Shown: in pieces, positions 36,028-46,139 of the stretch
Layout: each line of letters begins with the position of its first letter
Position numbering within the stretch: the stretch's first letter is position 1
Assembly (NCBI GenBank): GCA_029259945.1
Contig: JAJDEF010000020.1
Location: 124,001 to 188,000, forward strand
From: Planctomycetota bacterium
GTDB taxonomy: Bacteria; Planctomycetota; Planctomycetia; Pirellulales; Lacipirellulaceae
Reading direction: 5' to 3'
Length of the DNA: 64,000 bases
Made by a program: the position numbers and the translations under genes
The notes under the pieces: model-generated
Told to the model about the DNA's origin: nothing
Seen by the model: the letters and a program-made list of their open reading frames with translations, nothing else
Databases searched by the model: none

Positions 36028-36420
36028 ATGGCGTACGGAACAACGGCGACTGACGAACCTCGAAAGGGCGAACCTCGAAAGGGCGAACCTCGAAAGGGCG
36101 AACCTCGAAAGGGCGAACCTCGAAAGGGCGAACCTCGAAAAGGCGAAATGGGACTACCTAGGGAGCGAGGGGCCCCGGCATTGATGCCGAGCCCAGTCTG
36201 TGCCGAGGCGGATGCCGAGGTGGACGATGACCCGTTCGACGACTTCGAGGATGACGACTTCGATGATGATTTCGATGACGATTTCGAAGAAGACTGGGAA
36301 GACGATCTCACCGAAGACGAGGAATTCCCCGACACATTTGGCGGAGAAGATAAGGACGACGACTCGAAAAAGTCTAAGAAGTCTCCTTTCAACGATGACC
36401 CCGATTTCGACAAAGCCTAG
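36028..36420 (+). CDS. small acidic protein with EPRKG repeats
   Basis: Not a recognised family. The protein (~130 residues) starts with MAYGTTATD. It then has six tandem copies of EPRKG, followed by a short linker and a strongly acidic tail dominated by D, E and F (DPFDDFEDDDFDDDFDDDFE) with a lysine cluster near the end (KKSKKSPF). It is almost certainly disordered: a basic repeat block joined to an acidic block. I start at the ATG at 36028 (AGAAGG nine bases upstream); the track's start adds a non-supported 26 residues. It lies 74 bp upstream of ileS in the same direction. Function unknown. Confidence 0.7.
   Translation: MAYGTTATDEPRKGEPRKGEPRKGEPRKGEPRKGEPRKGEMGLPRERGAPALMPSPVCAEADAEVDDDPFDDFEDDDFDDDFDDDFEEDWEDDLTEDEEFPDTFGGEDKDDDSKKSKKSPFNDDPDFDKA
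36055..36144 (+). repeat. 15-bp tandem repeat, six copies
   Basis: GAACCTCGAAAGGGC repeated six times without a break. The first five copies are identical; the sixth has one A/G change (AAAGGC). It encodes EPRKG. Because the unit is a multiple of three, changes in copy number would keep the frame. Confidence 0.95.
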
Positions 36421-36494
36421 CATTAAGCCGAGGGCATAGGGTTCAGTGCCATTATCCTCTCTAGCCCCTAGTCCCCAGCCACTGGCCCCTATGC

Positions 36495-39400
36495 ATGTTT
36501 CCTGCCGTCGATAAGAGCGAGAGTTTTCCTCAGCGCGAACTTGCCATCGGCGAGTTCTGGAAATCGCAAAACATTTACGAAAAAACGTTGGTCGCAAGAG
36601 CTGAGGCGCCTTCCTTTGTATTCTACGAAGGCCCTCCCACCGCCAACGGCATGCCCCACCCAGGGCATTGCCTGACCCGTGCGATCAAAGATGTCTTTCC
36701 TCGCTACCGAACGATGCGAGGTTTTCGCTGCGAACGCAAAGCAGGCTGGGACACCCACGGCCTGCCGGTTGAAGTCGAGGTCTGCAAAGAGCTTGGTATC
36801 CACTCGAAAGAAGAGATCGAAGCCTACGGCATCGAACCCTTCATTCAAAAATGCCAAAAAAGTGTCTGGCGATACATGCAAGAGTGGGAACGGCTGACCG
36901 AACGGCTTGGGTTTTGGGTCAACTTAGAAGAGGCCTACGTCACCTACCACCAAAGCTACGTCGAAAGCGTCTGGTGGTCGCTCAAAACCCTATTTGACCG
37001 CGATTTACTTTACCAAGGCCACAAAATCGTCTGGTGGTGGGCTCAAGGCGGCACGGCCCTCTCAGCCGGCGAAGTTGGCCAAGGCTATCGAGAAGTCGCC
37101 GACCCGAGTGTCTTTGTCAAATTCCCGATCGTGATGGATGACAAGGCAAAGAAACTGGGCTTCGACGAAAAAACAAGTTTCCTTGTCTGGACAACCACGC
37201 CCTGGACGCTCCCAAGCAATCAGTTTGTAGCCGTTCACCCTGAGATCGAGTACGCAACTGTTACCGATAGTGAGACTGGTGAAAAGCTAATCTTGGCCAA
37301 AGATTTGGTCGAGACCATCGCCGGTAAGATGAAACGTGAACTTAAAATTGAGAATGAGAATGGGAACACGGGGATAGATTTGCTCGAACTGCGGTATATG
37401 CCACCGTTCGATTGTTTCTATAAAAAGCATGATACAACGATTACAAAATTGCAGCGTTTTTCTTTCGGTGACGATGACGTAGAAGACCTTACTGCAATGC
37501 GAATCTATGCCGGACTGTCGCAATCCGGACTGAAACCTGAAAGTGTCGAAAAAGTATTCCAACTATACGGAAAACTCAGTAACTCTTCGCTTGCATGGCG
37601 GGTCGTTCCAGCTGGATTTGTTACGACTGAAAGCGGTTCAGGAATAGTTCACCAAGCTCCTGCATTTGGTGAAGTCGATTACGATGTGTTGCGAGACCAG
37701 AAGGCACGTTTTGAAGGCGAAGGCCCCGAGCTAATCAACTGCGTCGCCCCCAACGGCAATTTCACCGACGAAGCCCCTGAGTTCGTCCGTGGCCGTAAGT
37801 ACGAAGATTGCAACAAAGACATCAACCGCGATCTCAAGCAGCGAGGACTGCTTTACCACCAAGAGCAATATCGCCACGACGTTTCCTTCTGCTGGCGAGC
37901 GGAAGAAGACAGGCTCATACCGTACCCACGCGAAAGTTGGTTCATTCGCACGACCAACTACAAAGACCAGATGCTCGCTAATAACAGCAAGATCCATTGG
38001 CTGCCCGAGCACATCAAGGACGGGCGTTTTGGCAAGTTTTTGGGGTCGAACGTCGATTGGGCCCTAAGCCGCGAGCGGTATTGGGGCACGCCCCTGCCGA
38101 TCTGGGTTTGCCAAGAAACCGGCAAGAAACAAGCCATTGGCAGCTATCAAGAGTTACTCGACAAGCCAGGCTGCACCGGAACCGAAGTCTGGGACGAGGC
38201 CAAAGCCGCAAACCCCGATCTGCCCGACGATTTGCAAGTTCATAAGCCCTATATCGATGCGGTGACCTACGACTCGCCGTTTGCTAAGGGCGCAACGATG
38301 CAGCGTGTTACCGAAGTCATCGACTGTTGGTACGACTCCGGCGCCATGCCCTTCGCCCAATGGGGCTACCGTGGGCAAGAATCGGGCCCCGAGCGAGAAC
38401 GATTTGAAAGCCAATTCCCCGCCGACTTCATCAGCGAAGCTCTCGACCAAACCCGAGGCTGGTTTTATAGCCAACTAGCCATCAGCACGTTGCTTTGGGG
38501 AAATGACGAAGCACGAATGTCGAATGACGAACAAAAAAAATCAACCTTCGACATTCGACATTCGTCATTCCCCTACCCCCATCCCTTCCGCAACTGCATC
38601 GTTCTCGGGCTGATGCTGGGCGAGGATGGGCAGAAGATGTCTAAGAGTAAGCGAAACTATCGCGACCCGAGCGAAATTTTTGATCACTATGGTGCCGATG
38701 CTCTCCGCTGGTATCTTTTCGCCAACCAAGCTCCGTGGACTTCCATCCGCTACAGCGAACAGTCGATCAAAGACAGCATCCCTGAGTTTCTCCTGCGACT
38801 CTGGAACGTCTACAGCTTTTTTACCATCTATGCCAACATCGACGGGTTTGATCCGGGCAAAGAGGTGGGAAGTCAGGGGACAGAGGACAGGGGATGGGAT
38901 GCGGCGAAGTCGTATCGGCCCATGGCCGAGCGAAGTGAACTCGACCGCTGGATTATCAGTGAACTTCACACCACCACGGCCAAAGTGGTCGAGCGGATGG
39001 ACGCTTACGACAACTATGCCGCCTGCCAGGCGATCACCGAGTTCGTCGATGCTCTTTCCAATTGGTATGTGCGCCGCAGTCGCGACCGATTTTGGGCCAA
39101 CGACAAGCAATCACCCGAAAAGCTCGACGCCTATTGGACGCTTTACGAGTGTTTGATTACCACTAGCAAACTCATCGCCCCCTTTGTCCCGTTTTTGGCA
39201 GAAAGCCTTTGGCAAAAGCTGGTGATTTCGGTCTTTGGCGATCAAGTCGAAGAAAGCGTTCATCTTTGCGATTATCCCACTAGCGAAGTTGCGGCCATCG
39301 ACGAGGTACTTTCTGCTCGGATGAATCTCGTCCGGCACATTTCTTCGCTGGGTCGAAAAGCACGCAGCAATGCTGAACTCAAAGTTCGCCAACCACTGGC

Positions 39401-40058
39401 AAGCGTCCAAGTGATTCTGGCAGACACCACCCACAAAGATTGGCTAGTCGAACACGCGGCAGTGATCGCCGAAGAACTAAATGTCAAAAAAGTCGAATAC
39501 AGCGACCAACCCGACCAATATGTCGAACACGAAGTGCTGCCCAACTTCAAACTGCTTGGCCCCAAGCTAGGCAAGCTGATGCCCAAGCTCAAACCAGCAC
39601 TCAATCAAGAAAATGGCACCGAGTTACTGGCCAACCTTCGCGATAACGGCAAGATCAACATTACCATCGAAGACAAAAAATTAGAACTTCTGCCTGAGGA
39701 AATCGAGGTTCGCATCAAAGCCCGCGAAGGTTGGGCTGCAGCCAACGCCAAAGGGGTCGTCGTGGTTTTAGCGACAGAACTCACCGACGATTTGGTCGCC
39801 GAAGGCCTTGCTCGCGATTTGGTGCGTGTGATTCAGGATCAACGCAAAGAAATTGGTTGCGACTTTACCGATCGTATTGAAATCGGAATCGTCACCGAAT
39901 CGGACAAAGTCAAACAAGCGATCGAGATGTTTGGCGACTACCTCGCCGACGAAACCTTAGCCAACAGCATCACGCAAAAATCGATCGACAAAATTGCGGG
40001 AAACAGCGTAAAGATCGGCGAACACGAGGCAACGCTGCACCTACGAGTGGCCCCATGA
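36495..40058 (+). CDS. ileS: isoleucyl-tRNA synthetase
   Basis: Class I synthetase charging tRNA-Ile, 1187 residues. The HIGH motif appears as PHPGH in [16 protein letters not shown], and the KMSKS loop is [11 protein letters not shown] near residue 715. The CP1 editing domain ([26 protein letters not shown]) is present, and the length is that of the longer IleRS type. The C-terminus resembles the anticodon-binding and DUF5915-type region ([17 protein letters not shown]). Three unusual segments interrupt the expected pattern. They are a ~50-residue AT-richer stretch in the editing domain (37330-37640), a palindromic repeat translated as [20 protein letters not shown] just before the KMSKS region, and a G-rich repeat translated as [12 protein letters not shown] near residue 795. 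All keep frame. It overlaps purN by four bases. Confidence 0.96.
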   Translation: MFPAVDKSESFPQRELAIGEFWKSQNIYEKTLVARAEAPSFVFYEGPPTANGMPHPGHCLTRAIKDVFPRYRTMRGFRCERKAGWDTHGLPVEVEVCKELGIHSKEEIEAYGIEPFIQKCQKSVWRYMQEWERLTERLGFWVNLEEAYVTYHQSYVESVWWSLKTLFDRDLLYQGHKIVWWWAQGGTALSAGEVGQGYREVADPSVFVKFPIVMDDKAKKLGFDEKTSFLVWTTTPWTLPSNQFVAVHPEIEYATVTDSETGEKLILAKDLVETIAGKMKRELKIENENGNTGIDLLELRYMPPFDCFYKKHDTTITKLQRFSFGDDDVEDLTAMRIYAGLSQSGLKPESVEKVFQLYGKLSNSSLAWRVVPAGFVTTESGSGIVHQAPAFGEVDYDVLRDQKARFEGEGPELINCVAPNGNFTDEAPEFVRGRKYEDCNKDINRDLKQRGLLYHQEQYRHDVSFCWRAEEDRLIPYPRESWFIRTTNYKDQMLANNSKIHWLPEHIKDGRFGKFLGSNVDWALSRERYWGTPLPIWVCQETGKKQAIGSYQELLDKPGCTGTEVWDEAKAANPDLPDDLQVHKPYIDAVTYDSPFAKGATMQRVTEVIDCWYDSGAMPFAQWGYRGQESGPERERFESQFPADFISEALDQTRGWFYSQLAISTLLWGNDEARMSNDEQKKSTFDIRHSSFPYPHPFRNCIVLGLMLGEDGQKMSKSKRNYRDPSEIFDHYGADALRWYLFANQAPWTSIRYSEQSIKDSIPEFLLRLWNVYSFFTIYANIDGFDPGKEVGSQGTEDRGWDAAKSYRPMAERSELDRWIISELHTTTAKVVERMDAYDNYAACQAITEFVDALSNWYVRRSRDRFWANDKQSPEKLDAYWTLYECLITTSKLIAPFVPFLAESLWQKLVISVFGDQVEESVHLCDYPTSEVAAIDEVLSARMNLVRHISSLGRKARSNAELKVRQPLASVQVILADTTHKDWLVEHAAVIAEELNVKKVEYSDQPDQYVEHEVLPNFKLLGPKLGKLMPKLKPALNQENGTELLANLRDNGKINITIEDKKLELLPEEIEVRIKAREGWAAANAKGVVVVLATELTDDLVAEGLARDLVRVIQDQRKEIGCDFTDRIEIGIVTESDKVKQAIEMFGDYLADETLANSITQKSIDKIAGNSVKIGEHEATLHLRVAP
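38497..38573. repeat. palindromic element inside the ileS coding sequence
   Basis: GGGGAAATGACGAA-GCAC-GAATGTCGAATGACGAA is followed by a short A-rich spacer, then TTCGACATTCGACATTCGTCATTCCCC. The arms are imperfect reverse complements of about 27-30 bases. The element is translated through, giving ~26 extra residues. Confidence 0.85.
38872..38894. repeat. short G-rich repeat inside ileS
   Basis: GTCAGGGGACAGAGGACAGGGGA. A close copy, GTCAGGGGTCGGGGGACAGGGGT, lies at 47785-47807 outside any gene. About 19 of the 23 positions agree. Confidence 0.65.
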
Positions 40059-40699
40059 GCAAAGGCTCTGCCCAAATCGAACCCATCCGCATCGCCGTGC
40101 TCATTTCCGGCAGCGGGCGCACCCTAAAAAACTTCCTTGATTTAGCATCAGACGGCAAACTGCCCGTCGACATTCGCTTAGTAATTTCTAGCACCTCAAA
40201 GGCAACCGGCCTTCAGCACGCAGAAAACGCCGATGTTCCGACACAAGTCCTTGTCCGCAGTAAGTACGAATCTGCCGATGCCTATGGCACCGCGATTTTT
40301 GACGCTTGCAGTGCCGCCAAAGTCGATTACGTCGTCATGGCCGGTTTTCTCAAGCTGGCGCCAGTGCCAGCCGATTTCGAAGGCCGAGTCGTCAACATCC
40401 ATCCCGCGCTGATCCCCGCCTTTTGCGGCCACGGCATGTATGGCCACCATGTTCACCAAGCGGTACTCGACTACGGTGCCAAGGTGACTGGCTGCACCGT
40501 TCATTTTGTTGACAATGAGTACGACCATGGTCCGATCATCTGGCAGCAGCCGGTCCCCGTTTTTGAAGACGACACCGCCGAGACACTCGCCGACCGCGTT
40601 TTTGAATCTGAAACCGAAGCCTACCCCCACGTTCTCCGACTATTAGCCGCCGGCAAAGTAAAACTAACCAGTGGCAAGGTAACGATCCGCTCCAAGTAG
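40055..40699 (+). CDS. purN: phosphoribosylglycinamide formyltransferase
   Basis: Third step of purine synthesis, using 10-formyl-THF. The protein has 214 residues with the usual fold and active-site triad: N and H in [12 protein letters not shown], and D in [13 protein letters not shown]. The phosphate loop is [11 protein letters not shown]. The [20 protein letters not shown] stretch matches the family. ATG overlaps the ileS stop (ATGA), implying coupled translation. Confidence 0.95.
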   Translation: MSKGSAQIEPIRIAVLISGSGRTLKNFLDLASDGKLPVDIRLVISSTSKATGLQHAENADVPTQVLVRSKYESADAYGTAIFDACSAAKVDYVVMAGFLKLAPVPADFEGRVVNIHPALIPAFCGHGMYGHHVHQAVLDYGAKVTGCTVHFVDNEYDHGPIIWQQPVPVFEDDTAETLADRVFESETEAYPHVLRLLAAGKVKLTSGKVTIRSK

Positions 40700-40722
40700 C
40701 TCACCCTGACGGAGAAACAACA

Positions 40723-41454
40723 GTGACTGACGACTCACAACTCGACGTCATCGCGGTGGGTGCGCATCCCGACGATGTCGAAATTGCTTGCGGCGGTACC
40801 TTGGCCCGGCTCGTAGAGCAAGGCTACCGAGTGGGGATCATCGATCTCACCGATGGCGAGCCTACGCCCGGCTCGCCTGGCCCTGAAGTGCGTTTGGCCG
40901 AGGCTCAGGCAGCCGCTGAAACTCTTGGCGTTCACCAACGGGTCACTCTCGATCTTCCGAACCGAAAATTATTCGACAGCTACGAAGCCCGGGTGAAACT
41001 AGCCATTCAATTTCGCAAGTTTCGCCCTCGTTTGGTTCTGGGATTCGGCGAAAAGACTCCGATGGCCTCGCCCGACCATTGGCAGGCGATGCAAATCACC
41101 GATGCGGCCATTTTCTACTCTCGGCTCACCAAATGGGACGACGATTTCGAAGGTCTGCCACCTCACAGCATCGAAGCGCAGCTCTATTACACGCTCTCGT
41201 TCTATTCCAACGAGCCGCTTCCTGGCGCTGGGCATGTCGTGGTCGACATTAGCCGAACGCTGTCTACCAAGCTCGACGCCGTGCGTTGCTACAAGACACA
41301 ATTTCCACCCGAAAAGCAGCATGTTTTTCCGCGTGTCGAAGCCATCGCTCGGCAACTGGGCCAGACTGCCGGCTTTGCCGCTGGCGAGATGCTCGTGAGC
41401 CCCCGCAACCTGGGTACCCAGGATTTGATGTCGACGGTTTTTAACCGCGCATAA
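40723..41454 (+). CDS. bshB1: GlcNAc-malate deacetylase-like PIG-L/LmbE enzyme
   Basis: A zinc deacetylase of 243 residues. The zinc/catalytic motif is [19 protein letters not shown], and the third ligand lies in [12 protein letters not shown]. The [19 protein letters not shown] stretch and the overall length fit BshB1, which makes GlcN-malate during bacillithiol synthesis. bshA and bshC are not in the window, so the bacillithiol role is inference. GTG start with GGAG about nine bases upstream, 23 bp after purN. Confidence 0.85.
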   Translation: MTDDSQLDVIAVGAHPDDVEIACGGTLARLVEQGYRVGIIDLTDGEPTPGSPGPEVRLAEAQAAAETLGVHQRVTLDLPNRKLFDSYEARVKLAIQFRKFRPRLVLGFGEKTPMASPDHWQAMQITDAAIFYSRLTKWDDDFEGLPPHSIEAQLYYTLSFYSNEPLPGAGHVVVDISRTLSTKLDAVRCYKTQFPPEKQHVFPRVEAIARQLGQTAGFAAGEMLVSPRNLGTQDLMSTVFNRA

Positions 41455-41455
41455 C

Positions 41456-41483
41456 AAAAGGCCAGAGGGTTGCCCCTCTGGCC
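41456..41483 (-). terminator. terminator, probably of mscL
   Basis: Read on the minus strand, GGCCAGAGGG-GCAA-CCCTCTGGCC is followed by TTTTG. The stem is perfect over ten pairs. It lies between bshB1 and mscL, which converge, and may serve both. Confidence 0.85.
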
Positions 41484-41513
41484 GTGTGCGCTCGGCAATC
41501 GTCCCGCGGACCT

Positions 41514-41915
41514 TTACTTCGCAAGCGAATCGCGAATCTCTCGCAGTAAAGTAATATCCTCCGGCGTCGCTTTCGGGGCCTCCTCCTCTTTTTTCTTCAT
41601 CGAGTTCATCGCTTTGACGGCCACAAATATTGCTGCTGCGATAATCACAAAATCGATAGCGGTGTTGATGAAGGCACCGTAATGGATTGCCACTTCTGCG
41701 ACGGCTTTGTCACCCTCTCCACTGGCTTCCTGAATGACATAAGTCATGGTAGTAAAATCCATGCCGCCCGTAAATTTGCCAACCACAGGCATGATAATGT
41801 CGCCCACCAGCGAACTGATGATCTTACCAAAGGCTCCACCAATCACCACGCCGACCGCCATGTCGACCACGTTGCCCTTCATCGCAAAATCCTTAAATTC
41901 CTTCAGCATTCCCAT
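41514..41915 (-). CDS. mscL: large-conductance mechanosensitive channel
   Basis: Pentameric inner-membrane channel that opens under osmotic down-shock. At 133 residues it has the usual length. TM1 is VVDMAVGVVIGGAFGKIISSLV with the G/A-rich pore lining, TM2 is INTAIDFVIIAAAIFVAVKAM, and between them lies a periplasmic loop (GEGDKAVAEVAIHYG). The C-terminal helix (EDITLLREIRDSLAK) is present. It is a single gene with its own terminator. Confidence 0.97.
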   Translation of the reverse strand: MGMLKEFKDFAMKGNVVDMAVGVVIGGAFGKIISSLVGDIIMPVVGKFTGGMDFTTMTYVIQEASGEGDKAVAEVAIHYGAFINTAIDFVIIAAAIFVAVKAMNSMKKKEEEAPKATPEDITLLREIRDSLAK

Positions 41916-42030
41916 CGCAACACCTCATTAAAAGTTAAGAGATCGAATAGAAGCACACCTAGTAGCAAGTGCGGGTTCAATAGATACCGACTTTATTATA
42001 ATCACTCGACAAAAAGTCGCCTCGCATGTT

Positions 42031-43035
42031 TTATCCTTGCTTGTTTACCTGCCGCAAGACCAAGAGCACTTCTTGCATGTCTGAGGGAAGTGGTGCGGTG
42101 AACTCCATCTCTTCACCTGACACCGGGTGCGTTAGCTTCAAACGATGGGCGTGCAGTGCTTGTCGCTCTAGCAAAGCGTATTCAGGATCAAAATCTGCAG
42201 CTAATTTCTTTTGACGACACCGCCTACGAATCTCAGCAACGGTTAATCGGGATTGACCGCCATAAAGTTTGTCGCACAACACGGGGCAACGGATACTGGT
42301 TAAATGAAGACGAATCTGATGAGTTCGTCCCGTCTTTGGAAATACTCTGAGCAATGCATAGCCTGGAAACCGCTCTTCGACTTCGTAGAAGGTCTGAGCT
42401 TCGCGGCTACTGGCGTGACCCGACCTCAGCGCCTTCTTCTCGCGGTGTGTGGGGTGCTCGCCGATCGGCCGATCGATCAGGTCTCGATCGCGATCCGGGC
42501 AACCCATCACGATGGCCAGATACTCTTTCTGAACGGTCCGGTCGTGAAACTGGGCCGCGAGATGGGCATGAACTTCGTCTGTTTTGGCAACCACAATCGC
42601 ACCGCTGGTGTCGCGATCGAGCCGGTGCACGATCCCCGGTCGCGATTTCCCGCCGTGCGTACTCAATTGATCAAAATGATAGACCAACGCGCTGGCCAGT
42701 GTGCCAGACCAATGCCCTTTTGCCGGGTGAACCACCATGCCCGCTGGCTTATCCACCACTGCGATCGCATCGTCTTCATACAACAGAGAAAGGGGCGTCG
42801 GCTCGGGCTCGGGCCCGCTCGGCGGAGCGACGGGCAAGGTAAATTCAACAGATTGCCCGGCCTGCACTCGAAAAGATGCTTTACGGCTTCGTTGGTCAAC
42901 CTTGGCTTCGCCCTGATCGATACCGCGACGAATCCGAACTCGGCTTGCTTCTGGATACTGGGCCGATAGATAGACATCCAGCCGCTGCCCTTCGTCCTCA
43001 GGCGTTACTTGGAAACAACGGCCCAAGTTGCTCAT
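42031..43035 (-). CDS. rluD: RluD-like 23S rRNA pseudouridine synthase
   Basis: Pseudouridine synthase of 334 residues with an N-terminal S4 RNA-binding domain (DVYLSAQYPEASRVRIRRGIDQGEAKVDQ). The catalytic aspartate lies in PGIVHRLDRDTSGAIVVAK, and the motif KTGRTHQIRLHLTSIRCPVLCD follows. The S4 domain distinguishes it from the shorter paralogue at 24.4-25.2 kb. RluD modifies the helix-69 loop in other bacteria; target assignment here is by family only. The start overlaps the upstream TPR-like gene by four bases. Confidence 0.9.
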   Translation of the reverse strand: MSNLGRCFQVTPEDEGQRLDVYLSAQYPEASRVRIRRGIDQGEAKVDQRSRKASFRVQAGQSVEFTLPVAPPSGPEPEPTPLSLLYEDDAIAVVDKPAGMVVHPAKGHWSGTLASALVYHFDQLSTHGGKSRPGIVHRLDRDTSGAIVVAKTDEVHAHLAAQFHDRTVQKEYLAIVMGCPDRDRDLIDRPIGEHPTHREKKALRSGHASSREAQTFYEVEERFPGYALLRVFPKTGRTHQIRLHLTSIRCPVLCDKLYGGQSRLTVAEIRRRCRQKKLAADFDPEYALLERQALHAHRLKLTHPVSGEEMEFTAPLPSDMQEVLLVLRQVNKQG

Positions 43036-43916
43036 TGCCCTTCGGCGGCGTCATCAGCCGATTCTAAAGCCTCTTCGGCTGTGGCTGATTCGTCCGACTC
43101 AGCAGCAGGTTCTTCCGAAGTCTCGCCTTCAGACTCTGACGTGTTTTCTGTGTCTTCGTTGTAACGATCGTCGGTATTTTCGCTGATCGATTTGGTCAAG
43201 TTTCTTAGCAAATCCTCCAGCGTTTCGGTCTCGCTCTCACTCGTACCCACTGCCGGTACTTCCGCATTAAAATCGGGTTGACCACCTGTTGCTTGTTGCT
43301 CGCTACCGATAGCAACTCGAGGCAATTCGGCAGTGGCTAGCCAAGCACAGGTCTCTTGCACTTCGGGTAAATCAAGCCGGTCTGCCCGCTGACTGGCCAA
43401 TAAACTCAGATCGCCCTGTACCAATTCATATTGTTCCTTGGCTTCCTCTAATTTGTTTTGCAACTCATAAGCTCGTGCCAAGCCAAATCGGGCGCGATTT
43501 TGAACTTCAAAATCACTAGCCGCAGTAGCCAACGTGCTGTAGATCCCGACCGTTTTCTTTACGCGGCTGAATGCCGCCGCGCGATCAATCAAATATGCTT
43601 GAGTTGCCAAAAGGAGTTGGCGATCCGCCCAGGTAACCAGGGCCCATTCCGGCATCGAAGTTCCTGCATATTCGCTGTTATCTGCTGCACTCAAAATTGC
43701 CATCAATTCTGGATCGCTTATATCACTCGCCAGCGCGAAGGCATCCCAAGCGGCTTCGCGTTTCGCAGCAGAACTGCTACTCCAGATTGAACTGATCGCC
43801 AGCAGCACAACCAGCACTGAAACCACAGCAGTGGTTTGCCCTGCATACGGCCTGAACTTATCGATCCAAACCACCAATTCGTTGGTTTCCAAATCGTGGC
43901 GTCGTTCGCTTTTCAT
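43032..43916 (-). CDS. TPR-like single-pass membrane protein
   Basis: 294 residues. A basic N-terminus (MKSERRHDLETNELVVWIDKFRPY) is followed by one helix (TTAVVSVLVVLLAISSIW), then a helical-repeat domain (~55-205), and then an acidic, Ser/Glu/Ala-rich tail. The arrangement resembles YfgM, an anchored TPR protein that works with the Sec translocon and PpiD, but the similarity is architectural and I would not name it YfgM. It is translationally coupled to the RluD-like gene. Confidence 0.75.
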   Translation of the reverse strand: MKSERRHDLETNELVVWIDKFRPYAGQTTAVVSVLVVLLAISSIWSSSSAAKREAAWDAFALASDISDPELMAILSAADNSEYAGTSMPEWALVTWADRQLLLATQAYLIDRAAAFSRVKKTVGIYSTLATAASDFEVQNRARFGLARAYELQNKLEEAKEQYELVQGDLSLLASQRADRLDLPEVQETCAWLATAELPRVAIGSEQQATGGQPDFNAEVPAVGTSESETETLEDLLRNLTKSISENTDDRYNEDTENTSESEGETSEEPAAESDESATAEEALESADDAAEGQ

Positions 43917-44159
43917 GGTCTACGGTCTAGGGTTCGAGGGGATGTCGGTGCCATTTGCAGCGGTAGAGAATCGATAACGATCTCCGAAGTGTAAGGCCCG
44001 CCAAGGGTTAGCGTCAAGGCGGGCCTAGTTTTCATTTTCGTTCGAGCATGCGGGAAAGTCTCTGTAAGTCAAGTCCTTTCCACATCAGGCAGAGCCTACT
44101 ACGATCGATTTTCCGAGCGATCTGTCTATCAATATCCTTTCCTTACTGCGACTCGCGGC

Positions 44160-46139
44160 ATGTCTGACAAGCTTAATCCCCCTCAACGCGAAGCGGTACG
44201 CACCCTCAGTGGGCCGCTACTGGTATTGGCTGGGGCCGGGACGGGGAAAACTCGGGTAGTCACGCATCGTATCGCTGAACTCATCCGTCAGGGTACCTCG
44301 CCGGAGCGGATTTTGGCGGTCACGTTCACCCGAAAGGCAGCCGGCGAGATGCTGGAACGGGCCAGTGCATTGTTACGTACCAAAGGCCGAAAGCAGAAAT
44401 TGCGGCCTCAGATTTCGACTTTCCACTCACAGTGCGTAAAAATACTTCGTCGACATATTGATAAGCTGGGTTATCCAGCCCGATTTACGATCTGTGATCG
44501 AGGCGATCAAGAATCGGAGGCACGAGGGGCACTGCGTGAAATCCGATGCCCCAACGAATCTCTCCGTCCCGGCGACTTGCTGGCCATCATTAGTGGCTGG
44601 AAGTCGCGATCTGTTGAACCGGCTCAAGCTGCTTCGGTTGCCGAGACCGACAAAGAACACCTCGCTGCTGCTGCTTACCGTCGTTATCAAAACAATCTCA
44701 AGACGAAAGGGGTGGTCGATTTCGACGACCTGCTTCTGCTCGTGCAACGGCTATTTGCAAAGCATGCAGCTGTTCGCCGTGAAGAAGCTTCGTATTTCGA
44801 CCATGTCTTGATCGACGAATATCAAGATACCAATCAAAGCCAATACCAAATTGTGCGCGGTCTGGCGATGGGCCATCGCAATCTGTGTGTGGTGGGCGAC
44901 GACGATCAGTCGATCTACGGCTGGCGGGGTGCTGAGGTCGAGCACATTCTTCGGTTCCAAGAAGACTGGCCTGATGCCAAAGTTATTCGGCTCGAAGATA
45001 ATTACCGCTCGACTTCGGCAATTCTTGACTACGCCAATACGCTTATCGCTTTCAATCGATTACGCCACGAAAAGGTTCTTCGTGCTGCCCGTGCTGGTGG
45101 AACGCGTCCACGGGTGCTGCAACTGCCCGACGAAAATCAAGAAGCCGAAAAAGTGGTTGGCGATATTCAACACTTGCTCAGCCAGCCCGGTGTGGCAGCT
45201 CGCGATTTTGCAATCCTCTGCCGTACCAACGAACAGCCACGGAGTTTTGAGACCGCTCTTCGCAAAGCAAAGCTTCCGTACGTGCTGGTAGGCGGGATGA
45301 GCTTTTTCGACCGCAAGGAAGTCCGCGACCTGTTGGCCTATTTGAAGATCATCGAAAACCCGCACGACGAAGCCTCGTTGCTTCGAATCATCAACACGCC
45401 GTCACGAAGCATTGGGAACTCAACGGTCAAGTCGTTAGTCGAAGCGGCAACCTCTCGTGGCGGGCACATCTGGGACTTGTTGCCTACCGCTGGCAACGAA
45501 GGAATACTCGCCCCAGCCGCAGCGCAAGCAGCCCAGAAATTCCATACGTTGATCGAGTCACTCCGCACGATCGGCCCAGGCTGTAAGCTCCAAGATTTAG
45601 TCTCGTTGGTCGTCGAAAAAACCAACTATCGAAATGAACTCAACCGAATTTATCCCGATCCCAATGATCGCGACACTCGCAATGCCTCGCTTGAGGAAGT
45701 GATCAATGCTGCTGCCAATTACCAAGGGCAATCGAAAGAAACCGACCTGCGAGGATTTCTCGATGAGGTTGCCCTGGGTGGGCAGGACACCAATGACGAC
45801 AAAGATAAGCAACTACGCAATAACGCAATCGCCCTGATGACGTTGCATTCGGCCAAAGGCCTGGAATTCCCGTACGTTTATATGGTCGGCATGGAGGAAG
45901 GAATATTGCCTCATAAACGCTCGATTGCCGCTGATGGGAACGCGATCGATGAGGAGCGGCGTCTTTGCTATGTAGGTGTTACGCGGGCCCAAGAACAGCT
46001 TACGCTCAGCTTCTCGCTGACACGCCGAAAATGGGGCAAAGCCCACGATACGGTTCCTAGTCGGTTTCTTTATGAGATGACCGGCCAAGCAGAGAATGCG
46101 GTAAAAGCGAGAAGACCACTCTCAGGTAAACGTGCTTAA
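44160..46139 (+). CDS. UvrD/Rep/PcrA-type superfamily I helicase
   Basis: ATP-dependent 3'-5' DNA helicase of 659 residues. Motifs in order: Q motif LNPPQREAVRTLSGPLLVLA, I AGAGTGKTRVV, Ia VTFTRKAAGEM, II LIDEYQDTNQSQYQ, III VVGDDDQSIYGWRGA, IV ED NYRS-like, V MTLHSAKGLEF, VI LCYVGVTRAQEQL. It is slightly shorter than UvrD because the C-terminal extension is reduced to a short basic tail. It may act in excision repair or replication restart. It converges on and overlaps the YifB-like gene by four bases. Confidence 0.94.
   Translation: MSDKLNPPQREAVRTLSGPLLVLAGAGTGKTRVVTHRIAELIRQGTSPERILAVTFTRKAAGEMLERASALLRTKGRKQKLRPQISTFHSQCVKILRRHIDKLGYPARFTICDRGDQESEARGALREIRCPNESLRPGDLLAIISGWKSRSVEPAQAASVAETDKEHLAAAAYRRYQNNLKTKGVVDFDDLLLLVQRLFAKHAAVRREEASYFDHVLIDEYQDTNQSQYQIVRGLAMGHRNLCVVGDDDQSIYGWRGAEVEHILRFQEDWPDAKVIRLEDNYRSTSAILDYANTLIAFNRLRHEKVLRAARAGGTRPRVLQLPDENQEAEKVVGDIQHLLSQPGVAARDFAILCRTNEQPRSFETALRKAKLPYVLVGGMSFFDRKEVRDLLAYLKIIENPHDEASLLRIINTPSRSIGNSTVKSLVEAATSRGGHIWDLLPTAGNEGILAPAAAQAAQKFHTLIESLRTIGPGCKLQDLVSLVVEKTNYRNELNRIYPDPNDRDTRNASLEEVINAAANYQGQSKETDLRGFLDEVALGGQDTNDDKDKQLRNNAIALMTLHSAKGLEFPYVYMVGMEEGILPHKRSIAADGNAIDEERRLCYVGVTRAQEQLTLSFSLTRRKWGKAHDTVPSRFLYEMTGQAENAVKARRPLSGKRA

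Noticed and set aside
36055-36144. Possible CRISPR array
   Set aside because: The six 15-bp units are contiguous without spacers and encode EPRKG in frame; they are a protein repeat.
37287-37562. 91-aa minus-strand ORF inside ileS
   Set aside because: Shadow of the insertion region; no domain.
41682-42101. 139-aa plus-strand ORF over mscL
   Set aside because: Antisense to the well-supported mscL gene with no recognisable domain.
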